The notes under the pieces are model-generated. The model did no database searches. It was not told where the DNA came from and was given only the letters and a program-made list of their open reading frames with translations. From positions 1-7,472 of the forward strand of contig JASHVF010000422.1 of the NCBI GenBank assembly GCA_030039615.1: a stretch of DNA of 7,472 bases. The letters are read 5' to 3'. Both the position numbers and the translations under genes were made by a program. This DNA is from Gammaproteobacteria bacterium (GTDB lineage: Bacteria > Pseudomonadota > Gammaproteobacteria > Steroidobacterales > Steroidobacteraceae). Below, in pieces: positions 1 through 5,854 of the stretch (positions are counted from its first letter, which is position 1; every line of letters starts with the position of its first letter).

Positions 1-2
1 AG

Positions 3-1217
3 AACTTCCGCCGGGTGCTCAATCCGCTGCTCGGCCGCGGCGACTTCCTCATCAACGTCTCGGTGGAGGTCTCGAGCATCGCGCTGATCAAGCTGTGCTG
101 GGAAAAGGGTGCGATGTACATCGACACCTGCATCGAGCCCTGGCCGGGCGGGTACACCGACCCGACCGTGCCGGTCGCGCGGCGCACCAACTACGCCTTG
201 CGCGAGGAGGCGCTGCAGCTGCGCCAGGGGAACGAGCGCGCGCCGACCGCGGTGCTCACCCACGGCGCCAACCCCGGCCTGGTGTCGCACTTCGTCAAGC
301 AGGCATTGCTCAACATCGCACAGGACACCCAGGTCGACGCCGGCAAACCGGCCAGCCGCGCCGAATGGGGCGAGCTCGCCCGCCGCCTCGGCGTCAAGGT
401 GATCCACATCGCCGAGCGCGACACCCAGGTCTCCGCCCGGCCGAAGCAGCCCGGGGAGTTCGTCAACACCTGGTCGATCGATGGCTTCGTGAGCGAGGGC
501 TCGCAGCCGAGCGAGATGGGCTGGGGCACGCACGAGCGCAACTTCCCGCGCGACGGCAAGCGCCACGACTTCGGCTGCCTGGCGGCGATCTATCTGATGC
601 AGCCGGGGGCCGCCACGCGCGTGCGCACCTGGACGCCGCGTGCCGGCCACTTCCACGGCTTCTGCATCACCCACGGCGAGTCGATCTCGATGGCGGACTA
701 CTACACGCTGCGCGAGGGCGCGCAGGTGGTCTACCGCCCGACCGTGCACTACGCCTACCACCCGTGCGATGCGGCCGTCATGTCGGTGCACGAGCTCGCC
801 GGCCGCAATTACGTGCAGCAGGAGCGCCAGCGCATCCTGATGGACGACATCATCTCCGGAATCGACGAGCTCGGCGTGCTGCTCGCCGGCCACCGCCGCA
901 ATGCCTACTGGTACGGCTCGCAGCTCTCGATCGCCGAGGCGCGCCAGCTCGCGCCCTACAACAACGCCACCAGCCTGCAGGTGACCGTGGCAGTGCTCGC
1001 GGGGGTCATCTGGGCGATGGAGAATCCGAATCAGGGACTGGTCGAGCCCGACGAGATGGATTTCCGCCGCAATCTCGAGATCTGCACCCCGTACCTGGGT
1101 CCGGTGCACGGGGAGTACACCGATTGGACGCCGCTGCACGAGCGCGAGCGGCTGTTCCCCGAGGATCTCGACAAGAGCGACCCGTGGCAGTTCAAGAACG
1201 TCAGAGTGCTCTGGTAG
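3..1217 (+). CDS. hss: Homospermidine synthase, 5'-truncated by the window edge
   Basis: The frame is open from the first bases and ends at TAG 1215-1217, giving about 404 visible residues. The family, which belongs to the saccharopine-dehydrogenase-like fold, makes sym-homospermidine by NAD+-dependent transfer of an aminobutyl group to putrescine in the cytoplasm. Family-typical stretches, recognised from memory, include CIEPWPGGYTDP (from about 132), THGANPGLVSHF (from about 258), the HERNFPRDG segment (from about 531), and a C-terminus with DWTPL followed by DPWQFKN. Known bacterial enzymes are about 470-480 aa, so roughly 70 N-terminal residues, including the Rossmann GxGxxG loop, lie left of the window. 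The GTG at 15 is internal and not a start: the codons before it are in frame and the sequence there fits the family. The gene converges on greB with a 38-bp gap. The nearest alternative, carboxynorspermidine dehydrogenase, is less likely given the C-terminal signature. Confidence 0.92.
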   Translation, partial: NFRRVLNPLLGRGDFLINVSVEVSSIALIKLCWEKGAMYIDTCIEPWPGGYTDPTVPVARRTNYALREEALQLRQGNERAPTAVLTHGANPGLVSHFVKQALLNIAQDTQVDAGKPASRAEWGELARRLGVKVIHIAERDTQVSARPKQPGEFVNTWSIDGFVSEGSQPSEMGWGTHERNFPRDGKRHDFGCLAAIYLMQPGAATRVRTWTPRAGHFHGFCITHGESISMADYYTLREGAQVVYRPTVHYAYHPCDAAVMSVHELAGRNYVQQERQRILMDDIISGIDELGVLLAGHRRNAYWYGSQLSIAEARQLAPYNNATSLQVTVAVLAGVIWAMENPNQGLVEPDEMDFRRNLEICTPYLGPVHGEYTDWTPLHERERLFPEDLDKSDPWQFKNVRVLW

Positions 1218-1255
1218 CCGAATCGGCAGGAGCGCCGCCGGCGACTCTTGCCCCA

Positions 1256-1762
<507 letters not shown>

Positions 1763-1780
1763 TGCGAATAAATCCTGAGA

Positions 1781-1786
1781 ATTATG
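1781..1786 (-). promoter_or_regulatory. Possible greB -10 element
   Basis: On the minus strand this reads CATAAT, five of six matches to the sigma-70 -10 consensus. It lies 18 bp before the greB ATG, which would give a leader of about 12 nt that just includes the AGGA ribosome site. No good -35 hexamer is seen at 16-18 bp; a 17-bp spacer gives GGGTTC. The element is weak, and its position is the main support. Confidence 0.35.
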
Positions 1787-1800
1787 TCGCAGGCCTTTTT

Positions 1801-1820
1801 ACAGAACCCGGCCGTTCTGT
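1801..1820. promoter_or_regulatory. Perfect 7-bp inverted repeat in the divergent greB / 67-aa gene region
   Basis: ACAGAAC (1801-1807) and GTTCTGT (1814-1820) are exact inverted copies separated by 6 bp. The dyad covers the region where the greB -35 would lie and sits 48 bp before the start of the 67-aa gene. It is not followed by a T-run on either strand: 5 Ts precede it on +, which read as As after it on -. It is therefore more like an operator than a terminator. The regulator is unknown. The GAAC-N6-GTTC spacing does not match the GAAC-N4-GTTC Gram-positive LexA box. Confidence 0.35.
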
Positions 1821-1868
1821 GGAACATCTCACGGACGCCGACTGCGCCTCGGGCCTACGCTTTCTACC

Positions 1869-2072
1869 GTGGCTACCAAGTACTACACGCACTTCGTAAC
1901 CGGCACCGGCAAGGCGCGCAGCGCGGCGGGGAACGAGTGGAGTGGTGTGGTGGAGCTTCGAGAGCCGCTTACCCAGGGGCGCGCGAGTCGTGAGCTGCGC
2001 TCGCTGCTGGCACAGAGTTTTGACCTGGATTCGGATGAGATCCGGATCCTGCATTGGGCTCGATTGCACTGA
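1869..2072 (+). CDS. Small conserved-looking protein of unknown function, 67 aa
   Basis: I cannot assign a function. The predicted protein starts MATKYYTHFVTGTGKAR from a GTG and ends DEIRILHWARLH. It has no signal peptide, membrane segment or cysteines. It is a mixed alpha/beta sequence with a Trp-containing central strand (EWSGVVELREPL), a probable helix (SRELRSLLAQSF) and an acidic turn (DLDSDE). About three-quarters of codons end in G or C, as in neighbouring true genes, which supports coding. No Shine-Dalgarno is visible before GTG 1869. TACGCT at 1856-1861 would act as a -10 just upstream, so a near-leaderless message is possible. A CTG at 1842 is the only other upstream start noticed. 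The gene is divergent from greB and is closed by the hairpin and terminator that follow, so it is probably monocistronic. Confidence 0.7.
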   Translation: MATKYYTHFVTGTGKARSAAGNEWSGVVELREPLTQGRASRELRSLLAQSFDLDSDEIRILHWARLH

Positions 2073-2079
2073 ATCCCCT

Positions 2080-2112
2080 GGCGGACTTCCTTCCCTTCAT
2101 CGAAGGTCCGCC
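2080..2112 (+). other. Stable hairpin after the 67-aa gene
   Basis: GGCGGAC (2080-2086) pairs exactly with GTCCGCC (2106-2112). The pairing continues inward through TTC/GAA with one bulged G. It begins 8 nt after the stop codon of the 67-aa gene and lies 7 bp before the stem of the intrinsic terminator. It has no T-run of its own. It may protect the 3' end of the message or be part of a short 3'-derived RNA; that role is inference. Confidence 0.5.
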
Positions 2113-2119
2113 CTTTACG

Positions 2120-2150
2120 ACCCCAGGCCTCAAAACCTGGGGTTTTTTTT
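2120..2150 (+). terminator. Rho-independent terminator
   Basis: ACCCCAGG (2120-2127) pairs perfectly with CCTGGGGT (2136-2143) around the 8-nt loop CCTCAAAA, followed by a run of eight Ts (2143-2150). It ends transcription of the 67-aa gene and separates it from the lemA cluster. Confidence 0.95.
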
Positions 2151-2178
2151 GCCTTGATCGACGCCGCTTCGGCCCCCA

Positions 2179-2187
2179 TGTGACAAT
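2179..2187 (+). promoter_or_regulatory. Putative extended -10 promoter for the lemA cluster
   Basis: TGT followed by GACAAT (-10 at 2182-2187) looks like an extended -10 element, just after the upstream terminator. The predicted start near 2194 would give a leader of about 36 nt. TTGATC at 2154-2159 resembles a -35, but its 22-bp spacer is too long to count. Confidence 0.4.
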
Positions 2188-2218
2188 CCCCGCCCCCCGG
2201 ACCGGGTCCGGGTGCCCG

Positions 2219-2225
2219 AGGAGGA
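2219..2225 (+). promoter_or_regulatory. Ribosome binding site deciding the lemA start
   Basis: AGGAGGA is a near-perfect Shine-Dalgarno placed 4 nt before ATG 2230. The in-frame GTG at 2212 lies upstream of this site and lacks one of its own, so 2230 is chosen. Confidence 0.85.
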
Positions 2226-2229
2226 TCCG

Positions 2230-2880
2230 ATGCGTGCGTGGATGGTGGCGTTGCTCTCGGCCGCGGTGCTTGGGCTGTCCGGCTGCGGTTACAACAAGCT
2301 TCAGCAGCAGGATGAGGCCGTGAAGGCCGCCTGGTCCGAGGTGGTCAACCAGTATCAGCGGCGGGCCGATCTCGTCCCGAACCTGGTCAACACGGTCAAG
2401 GGCTTCGCCGCCCAGGAACAGAAGGTGCTGATCGGGGTGACCGAGGCACGCGCCCAGGCGAACTCCATCCAGGTGACGCCCGAGGTGCTCAACAACCCCG
2501 AGCAGTTCCAGAAGTACCAGGCCGCGCAGGGCCAGCTGACCCAGGCGCTCAGCCGCCTGATGGTGGTGGTGGAACGCTACCCGGACCTGAAGTCCGACCA
2601 GAACTTCCGCGACCTGCAATCGCAGCTCGAGGGGACAGAAAACCGCATCACCGTGGCACGCAACCGCTACATCGAGGCGGTGCAGAGCTACAACGTGACG
2701 GTGCGTTCCTTCCCTGTGAATCTCACCGCCAAGATGTTCGACTTCCAGGTGAAGCCCAACTTCACCGTGGCCAACGAGCAGCAGATCTCGACGGCGCCGA
2801 CGGTCAGCTTCGACACCAGCACTCCGGCCGTGCCGGGCGCCGTCGCGCCGCCTGCCGCCCAGCCGCCCGCGAAACCATGA
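2230..2880 (+). CDS. lemA: LemA family lipoprotein
   Basis: The protein has 216 aa. The N-terminus is a short lipoprotein signal: hydrophobic residues 5-16, then lipobox LSGC with Cys19 as the lipidated residue. The mature part is the helical LemA domain. Its signatures are YQRRADLVPNLVNTVKGF (about 42-59), ERYPDLKSDQNFRDLQ (115-130), LEGTENRI (133-140) and the final helix with YIEAVQSYNVTVRSFP (147-162). The last 20 or so residues are a Pro/Ala-rich tail. LemA proteins are envelope-associated and their biochemical role is poorly defined; they are very often encoded next to TPM-domain proteins, as here. The gene is followed after 4 bp by the first TPM gene, so an operon is likely. The lack of charge between lipobox and domain gives no clear inner/outer membrane sorting prediction. 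Confidence 0.96.
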   Translation: MRAWMVALLSAAVLGLSGCGYNKLQQQDEAVKAAWSEVVNQYQRRADLVPNLVNTVKGFAAQEQKVLIGVTEARAQANSIQVTPEVLNNPEQFQKYQAAQGQLTQALSRLMVVVERYPDLKSDQNFRDLQSQLEGTENRITVARNRYIEAVQSYNVTVRSFPVNLTAKMFDFQVKPNFTVANEQQISTAPTVSFDTSTPAVPGAVAPPAAQPPAKP

Positions 2881-2884
2881 CGCA

Positions 2885-3778
2885 ATGACGGGACCTGCGC
2901 CTCGGGCCCGCCGCTGGGCGGGGGCCGCGCTGCCCGTGCTGCTCTGCCTGGCGATGGGCGCGGCAGGTCAGCAGGGTCTGCAGGCCGTCCCGAAGCTCAG
3001 CGCGCGCGTCACCGATCTCACCGGCACGCTCACCGCCGGACAGCAGAACGCGCTCGAGCAGAAGCTCGCGGCCTTCGAATCCGCCAAGGGCTCGCAGCTT
3101 GCGGTACTCATCGTCCCGACGACCCATCCGGAGGAGATCGAGGAGTACTCGATCCGGGTGGTCGATGCGTGGAAGCTCGGCCGCAAGGGGGTCGACGACG
3201 GGGCGCTGCTCATCGTCGCCAAGGACGACCACCGCGCGCGCATCGAGGTCGGGCGCGGGCTCGAGGGCGTGCTTACCGACGCACTCTGCAACCGTATCCT
3301 CGATGAGACCGTGAAGCCGGCGTTCCGCCAGGGCAACTTCTATGGCGGTATCGACTCGGGGCTCGACCAGATGATGAAGCTCATCCAGGGCGAGCCGCTG
3401 CCCCGGCCCGAGCAGCGCTGGCAGTCGCATCGCGGCAGCTCGGGGAGCGCCTTGCCGCTCATTCTTTTTGCCGTGCTGGTAGGCTCGGTGGTGCTGCGCG
3501 GCATGTTCGGCCGCACGATCGGCTCGCTCCTGACCGGAGCGGGAGCGGGGCTTCTGGTGCTGATCGCGGGCTACGCGTTGCTGCTCGCGGTGCTGGCGGC
3601 GCTCGGCGGATTCTTGTTTACGCTGCTGAGTGGCCTCGGCCTCGGCCGCGGCAGTGGCTGGTCGAGCGGCGGCTGGGGTGGCTTTGGCGGCGGACTCGGC
3701 GGCGGCGGCTTCGGCGGTGGCGGATTCAGCGGCGGCGGCGGCGGCTTCGCCGGCGGCGGCAGCTCCGGCAGCTGGTAA
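2885..3778 (+). CDS. Exported TPM-domain (YgcG/Psb32-type) membrane protein with Gly-rich tail
   Basis: The protein has 297 aa. An N-terminal signal sequence (basic residues 8-10, hydrophobic 12-27, likely cleavage near AAG-Q) is followed by the TPM domain at about 38-165. Family features are VTDLTGTLT (42-50), QLAVLIVPTT, the DDGALLIVAKDD strand (104-115), RIEVGRGLEGVLTD (119-132), and a helix ending near residue 165. Two hydrophobic stretches (188-206 and about 213-250) anchor it, and the last 45 residues are nearly pure Gly/Ser/Phe/Trp ending GGSSGSW, a common ending for this family. The TPM domain should face the periplasm. TPM proteins have been linked to membrane-complex maintenance (Psb32 in photosystem II repair), but the role in this operon is unknown. 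The ATG lies 4 bp after the lemA stop, with no strong ribosome site, so translational coupling is likely. Confidence 0.92.
   Translation: MTGPAPRARRWAGAALPVLLCLAMGAAGQQGLQAVPKLSARVTDLTGTLTAGQQNALEQKLAAFESAKGSQLAVLIVPTTHPEEIEEYSIRVVDAWKLGRKGVDDGALLIVAKDDHRARIEVGRGLEGVLTDALCNRILDETVKPAFRQGNFYGGIDSGLDQMMKLIQGEPLPRPEQRWQSHRGSSGSALPLILFAVLVGSVVLRGMFGRTIGSLLTGAGAGLLVLIAGYALLLAVLAALGGFLFTLLSGLGLGRGSGWSSGGWGGFGGGLGGGGFGGGGFSGGGGGFAGGGSSGSW
3640..3775 (+). repeat. GGC-rich low-complexity tract encoding the Gly-rich tail
   Basis: This is the 3' end of the first TPM gene. It is built largely of GGC/GGT/GGA codons interrupted by TTC, AGC and TGG, forming loose GGFGGG-type repeats. Such tracts slip in replication and create Pro-rich shadow frames on the other strand. 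It is coding sequence, not a mobile repeat. Confidence 0.7.
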
Positions 3779-3782
3779 GCCC

Positions 3783-4283
3783 ATGAAGCTCGCACGCCTC
3801 ATCCGCCATCTCGCTACCACGCGCTTCACCACGCGGCGGCGCTTCCCGCCGCCGGTGCTGAGCGCGATCGAGGAGGCGATCCGCGAGTGCGAATCGCGCC
3901 ACGCGGGTGAGATCCGCTTCGTGGTCGAGACCGCGTTCGACCTGCCGGAGCTCTGGCATGACCTCGCCCCGCGTCGGCGGGCGCTGCAGGTGTTCGCGCA
4001 GCTCGGCGTGTGGGATACCGCCGATAATAACGGCGTGCTCATCTACTTGCTGATGGCCGATCGCGTCGTCGAGATCGTCGCCGATCGCGGCATCGCAGCG
4101 CGGGTCAGCGCGGCGGAGTGGGGCTCCGTGTGCCGCCAGATGGAGCACCATTACCGCGAAGGGCGCTTTCGCGAGGGCTCGGTCGTCGGGGTGCAGGGCG
4201 TGGGCGCGCTGCTCGGGCGGCATTTCCCGGGCAAGCCGCCGGGAGGCCGCAACGAGCTGCCGGATCAGCCGGTGCTGCTGTAG
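3783..4283 (+). CDS. Second TPM-domain protein (no obvious signal peptide)
   Basis: The protein has 166 aa. The TPM-like core runs from about 24 to 149: HAGEIRFVVET (40-50), RRRALQVFAQLGVWDT (64-79), NNGVLIYLL (82-90), VEIVADRGI (96-104), W113, and a final helix with YREGRFREGS and ending GRHFPG. It lacks the export signal, transmembrane helices and Gly-rich tail of its upstream neighbour. It begins with a basic segment (KLARLIRHLATTRF) that could lie along the membrane surface, so it may act on the cytoplasmic side; this is inference. The ATG at 3783 lies 4 bp after the previous stop. An in-frame extension back to 3630 would overlap the Gly-rich tail and is only an Ala-rich shadow of it. It is the last gene of the lemA cluster. 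Confidence 0.9.
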   Translation: MKLARLIRHLATTRFTTRRRFPPPVLSAIEEAIRECESRHAGEIRFVVETAFDLPELWHDLAPRRRALQVFAQLGVWDTADNNGVLIYLLMADRVVEIVADRGIAARVSAAEWGSVCRQMEHHYREGRFREGSVVGVQGVGALLGRHFPGKPPGGRNELPDQPVLL

Positions 4284-4318
4284 TCGTGCGGCGACGCTCG
4301 GGGCCCCCGCACATCGGT

Positions 4319-4324
4319 CATAAT
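4319..4324 (+). promoter_or_regulatory. Putative -10 element very close to the L,D-transpeptidase start
   Basis: CATAAT matches the -10 consensus at five of six positions and ends 9 bp before ATG 4334. Transcription starting 6-8 bp downstream would leave a leader of only 1-3 nt. The interval up to the start codon is pyrimidine-rich (TCCCTCCTT) and contains no Shine-Dalgarno. No convincing -35 is seen. Confidence 0.4.
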
Positions 4325-4333
4325 TCCCTCCTT

Positions 4334-5608
4334 ATGAATATCGTTCCGGTGCGGCCCGTACTGGCGGCCCTCGCTGCCTGCTGCCTGCTCGCCGCCTGCT
4401 CGCTCTTCGGCGCGCTGAAGCATCCCACTGCTCCGCCCGCCGCGCCCCCCGCGCCTGCGCCGCCGCCGTTGCCGTTGCCGGTGGCCACCGAGCGCTTCGA
4501 GCTCGAGCCCGGGCAGGGCGTCGTCGGCGTGGTGCAGGTCGTCAGCGCCGGCAAGGACGACACGCTCACCGATATCGCGCGCCGCTTCAATGTCGGCTAC
4601 GAGGAGATCCTGCGCGCCAATCCCAAGGTCGACCCGTGGCTGCCCGGCGAGGGGACCGAGATCTTCGTGCCGACTCAGTTCGTGCTGCCGGACGCACCCT
4701 ACACCGGCATCGTGATCAACATCGCGGCGATGCGCATCTTCTACTTTCCGCCGACCAGGCCCGGCGAGCGCCAGGTGGTGCTGACTCACCCCATCGGCAT
4801 CGGCAAGGTCGGCTGGCGCACCCCCGAGGGCGTCACCAAGATCGTCCGCCGGCAGAAGGATCCGACCTGGCGGGTGCCGGTCTCGGTGCGCAAGGAGCAC
4901 CACGAGAACGGCGAGGACCTCGAGCCGGTGATCGGGCCCGGACCGGACAACCCGCTCGGCAAGTACGCCTTCTACCTGCAGTGGCCGAGTTATCTGATCC
5001 ACGGAACCAACAAACCGGCGGGCGTCGGTCTGCGCTCGAGTCATGGCTGCATCCGTCTCTATCCCGAGGACATCGAGCAGTTCTTCAACATGGTGCCGGT
5101 CGGCACACAGGTGCGCGTGGTGAATCAGCCGTTCGTTTTCGGCTGGGGCGACGGACAGCTCTACCTGCAGCCTTACGATGTGCTCGAGGACGACGCGCGC
5201 GACTGGAACAAGGCGCAGAAGAAGCTCCTGTCGCGCGAGCTCGCCGCCACGCTGCAGCAGCAGTTGAAAAGTCATCACCAGCAGATCGACTGGAACCTGG
5301 TGGCCTCGCTGACGCACAACCCGCGCGGCGTGCCGGTGTCCATCTCGGCCGCCGACGCGAGCCTCGAGCAGGTGCTGGCTGCTGCACCGCGAGTGCAGAA
5401 CGTACTGCCCGCCGGCTCGACCTGGGACGGCGCCTCCGACCTGCCGCTCGACGAGGCGTCTTTCAAGCAGATGCTCTCGGAGATCGAGCCCGGCGCGCCG
5501 CAGCCCGCTACTGCCGCTCCCGCCTCCGGCACGCCCGCGGCCGCGACTGCCGCGCCGGCGCCTGCCGGCAAGATCCCGCCGCCCGCTCCCAAGAATGGCG
5601 GCGGCTGA
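4334..5608 (+). CDS. LysM + YkuD-type L,D-transpeptidase lipoprotein
   Basis: The protein has 424 aa. It has a signal peptide with lipobox LAAC (Cys22, then Ser at +2, which favours outer-membrane sorting). A Pro/Ala linker at about 31-50 follows. A LysM peptidoglycan-binding module lies at about 67-113 (DTLTDIARRFNVGYEEILRAN). The YkuD catalytic domain covers about 123-265. The active-site motif is complete: His223 in LIHGTN, then SSHGCIRL with His237, Cys239 and Arg241. The enzyme would form 3-3 peptidoglycan cross-links or attach a protein to the wall, in the periplasm. A C-terminal extension of about 160 residues, with a helical, Gln-rich section (294-320) and an Ala/Pro-rich tail, has no recognised domain. 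ATG 4334 is chosen because it directly precedes the signal peptide; the frame is open back to 4118 but that part overlaps the TPM gene. GTG 4349 is an alternative. The gene shares one base with the next start. Confidence 0.95.
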   Translation: MNIVPVRPVLAALAACCLLAACSLFGALKHPTAPPAAPPAPAPPPLPLPVATERFELEPGQGVVGVVQVVSAGKDDTLTDIARRFNVGYEEILRANPKVDPWLPGEGTEIFVPTQFVLPDAPYTGIVINIAAMRIFYFPPTRPGERQVVLTHPIGIGKVGWRTPEGVTKIVRRQKDPTWRVPVSVRKEHHENGEDLEPVIGPGPDNPLGKYAFYLQWPSYLIHGTNKPAGVGLRSSHGCIRLYPEDIEQFFNMVPVGTQVRVVNQPFVFGWGDGQLYLQPYDVLEDDARDWNKAQKKLLSRELAATLQQQLKSHHQQIDWNLVASLTHNPRGVPVSISAADASLEQVLAAAPRVQNVLPAGSTWDGASDLPLDEASFKQMLSEIEPGAPQPATAAPASGTPAAATAAPAPAGKIPPPAPKNGGG

Positions 5609-5778
5609 TGGCGGAGTCCGCGCCGCGCGCACTCTCGGAGTGGCTGCAGCTGATGCTTGCGGAGATCGCCGCCAAGCGTGAGGCGCAGGAGCGCGCGCGC
5701 GCGGAGGAGGCTCGGCGCCGCCTGGAGCGCGCCGCCACCGTACCCGCGGACCCGCGCGGCGCTGCACCCTCGACTTAA
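5608..5778 (+). CDS. Small charged helical protein, 56 aa, translationally coupled
   Basis: The ATG shares its A with the TGA stop of the transpeptidase gene (TGATG), a classic coupling arrangement. The sequence opens MAESAPRALSEWLQLMLAEI and continues as a Lys/Arg/Glu/Ala-rich helix up to about residue 43, then a short Pro-containing tail ending in TAA. The first helix is amphipathic (W12, L13, L15, M16, L17, I20), and the rest resembles a single charged helix or coiled coil. There is no signal peptide, so it should be cytoplasmic. Codons keep high G/C at third positions, but this is weak evidence in such GC-rich sequence; the overlap and the clean stop are the better support. I do not recognise a family. 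Confidence 0.6.
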   Translation: MAESAPRALSEWLQLMLAEIAAKREAQERARAEEARRRLERAATVPADPRGAAPST

Positions 5779-5792
5779 GTCGCCTGCCCGAT

Positions 5793-5812
5793 GTGTCGGC
5801 GGCTCCCGACAC
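5793..5812. other. Hairpin between the 56-aa gene and the sheath gene
   Basis: GTGTCGG (5793-5799) pairs perfectly with CCGACAC (5806-5812) around a 6-nt loop. No T-run follows, so it is at best a weak terminator for the upstream operon. It also covers the place where a -35 for the downstream -10 (5820-5825) would fall, so it could be an operator. Confidence 0.45.
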
Positions 5813-5816
5813 CCTG

Positions 5817-5825
5817 TGCTAGAGT
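5817..5825 (+). promoter_or_regulatory. Putative extended -10 promoter for the sheath gene
   Basis: TGC followed by TAGAGT (-10 at 5820-5825) forms an extended -10 pattern. A start near 5832 would give a leader of about 23 nt that includes the ribosome site. No consensus -35 is present; the position is occupied by the hairpin at 5793-5812. Confidence 0.45.
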
Positions 5826-5841
5826 CCCGCGGCACAACACC

Positions 5842-5847
5842 AAGAGG
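5842..5847 (+). promoter_or_regulatory. Ribosome binding site deciding the sheath GTG start
   Basis: AAGAGG lies 7 nt before GTG 5855. An in-frame TGA at 5852-5854 directly precedes that GTG, so no longer N-terminus is possible in this frame. Confidence 0.75.
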
Positions 5848-5854
5848 CGCTTGA

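Noticed and set aside
1218..1255. Possible bidirectional terminator between hss and greB
   Set aside because: There is only a short GC palindrome (CGCCGGCG) without loop or T-run; not enough to call.
3571..3795. Minus-strand Pro-rich frame (PPPPKPP repeats)
   Set aside because: It is purely the complement of the GGC repeats encoding the Gly-rich tail of the first TPM protein.
2804..4042. 412-codon minus-strand frame
   Set aside because: It lies opposite the two TPM genes; its Ala-rich runs are the complement of the Gly-rich tract. No ribosome site or motif.
4118..4333. In-frame N-terminal extension of the L,D-transpeptidase
   Set aside because: It overlaps the second TPM gene and would bury the lipoprotein signal peptide inside the protein.
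4636..5607. Upstream part of the frame that contains the 56-aa gene
   Set aside because: It is a shadow of the transpeptidase frame; only the part after 5608 lies outside that gene and reads as a plausible separate product.
4265..5812. 515-codon minus-strand frame
   Set aside because: It is antisense to the L,D-transpeptidase, whose + frame has complete catalytic motifs; the antisense product is Arg/Gly/Ala-rich without domains.
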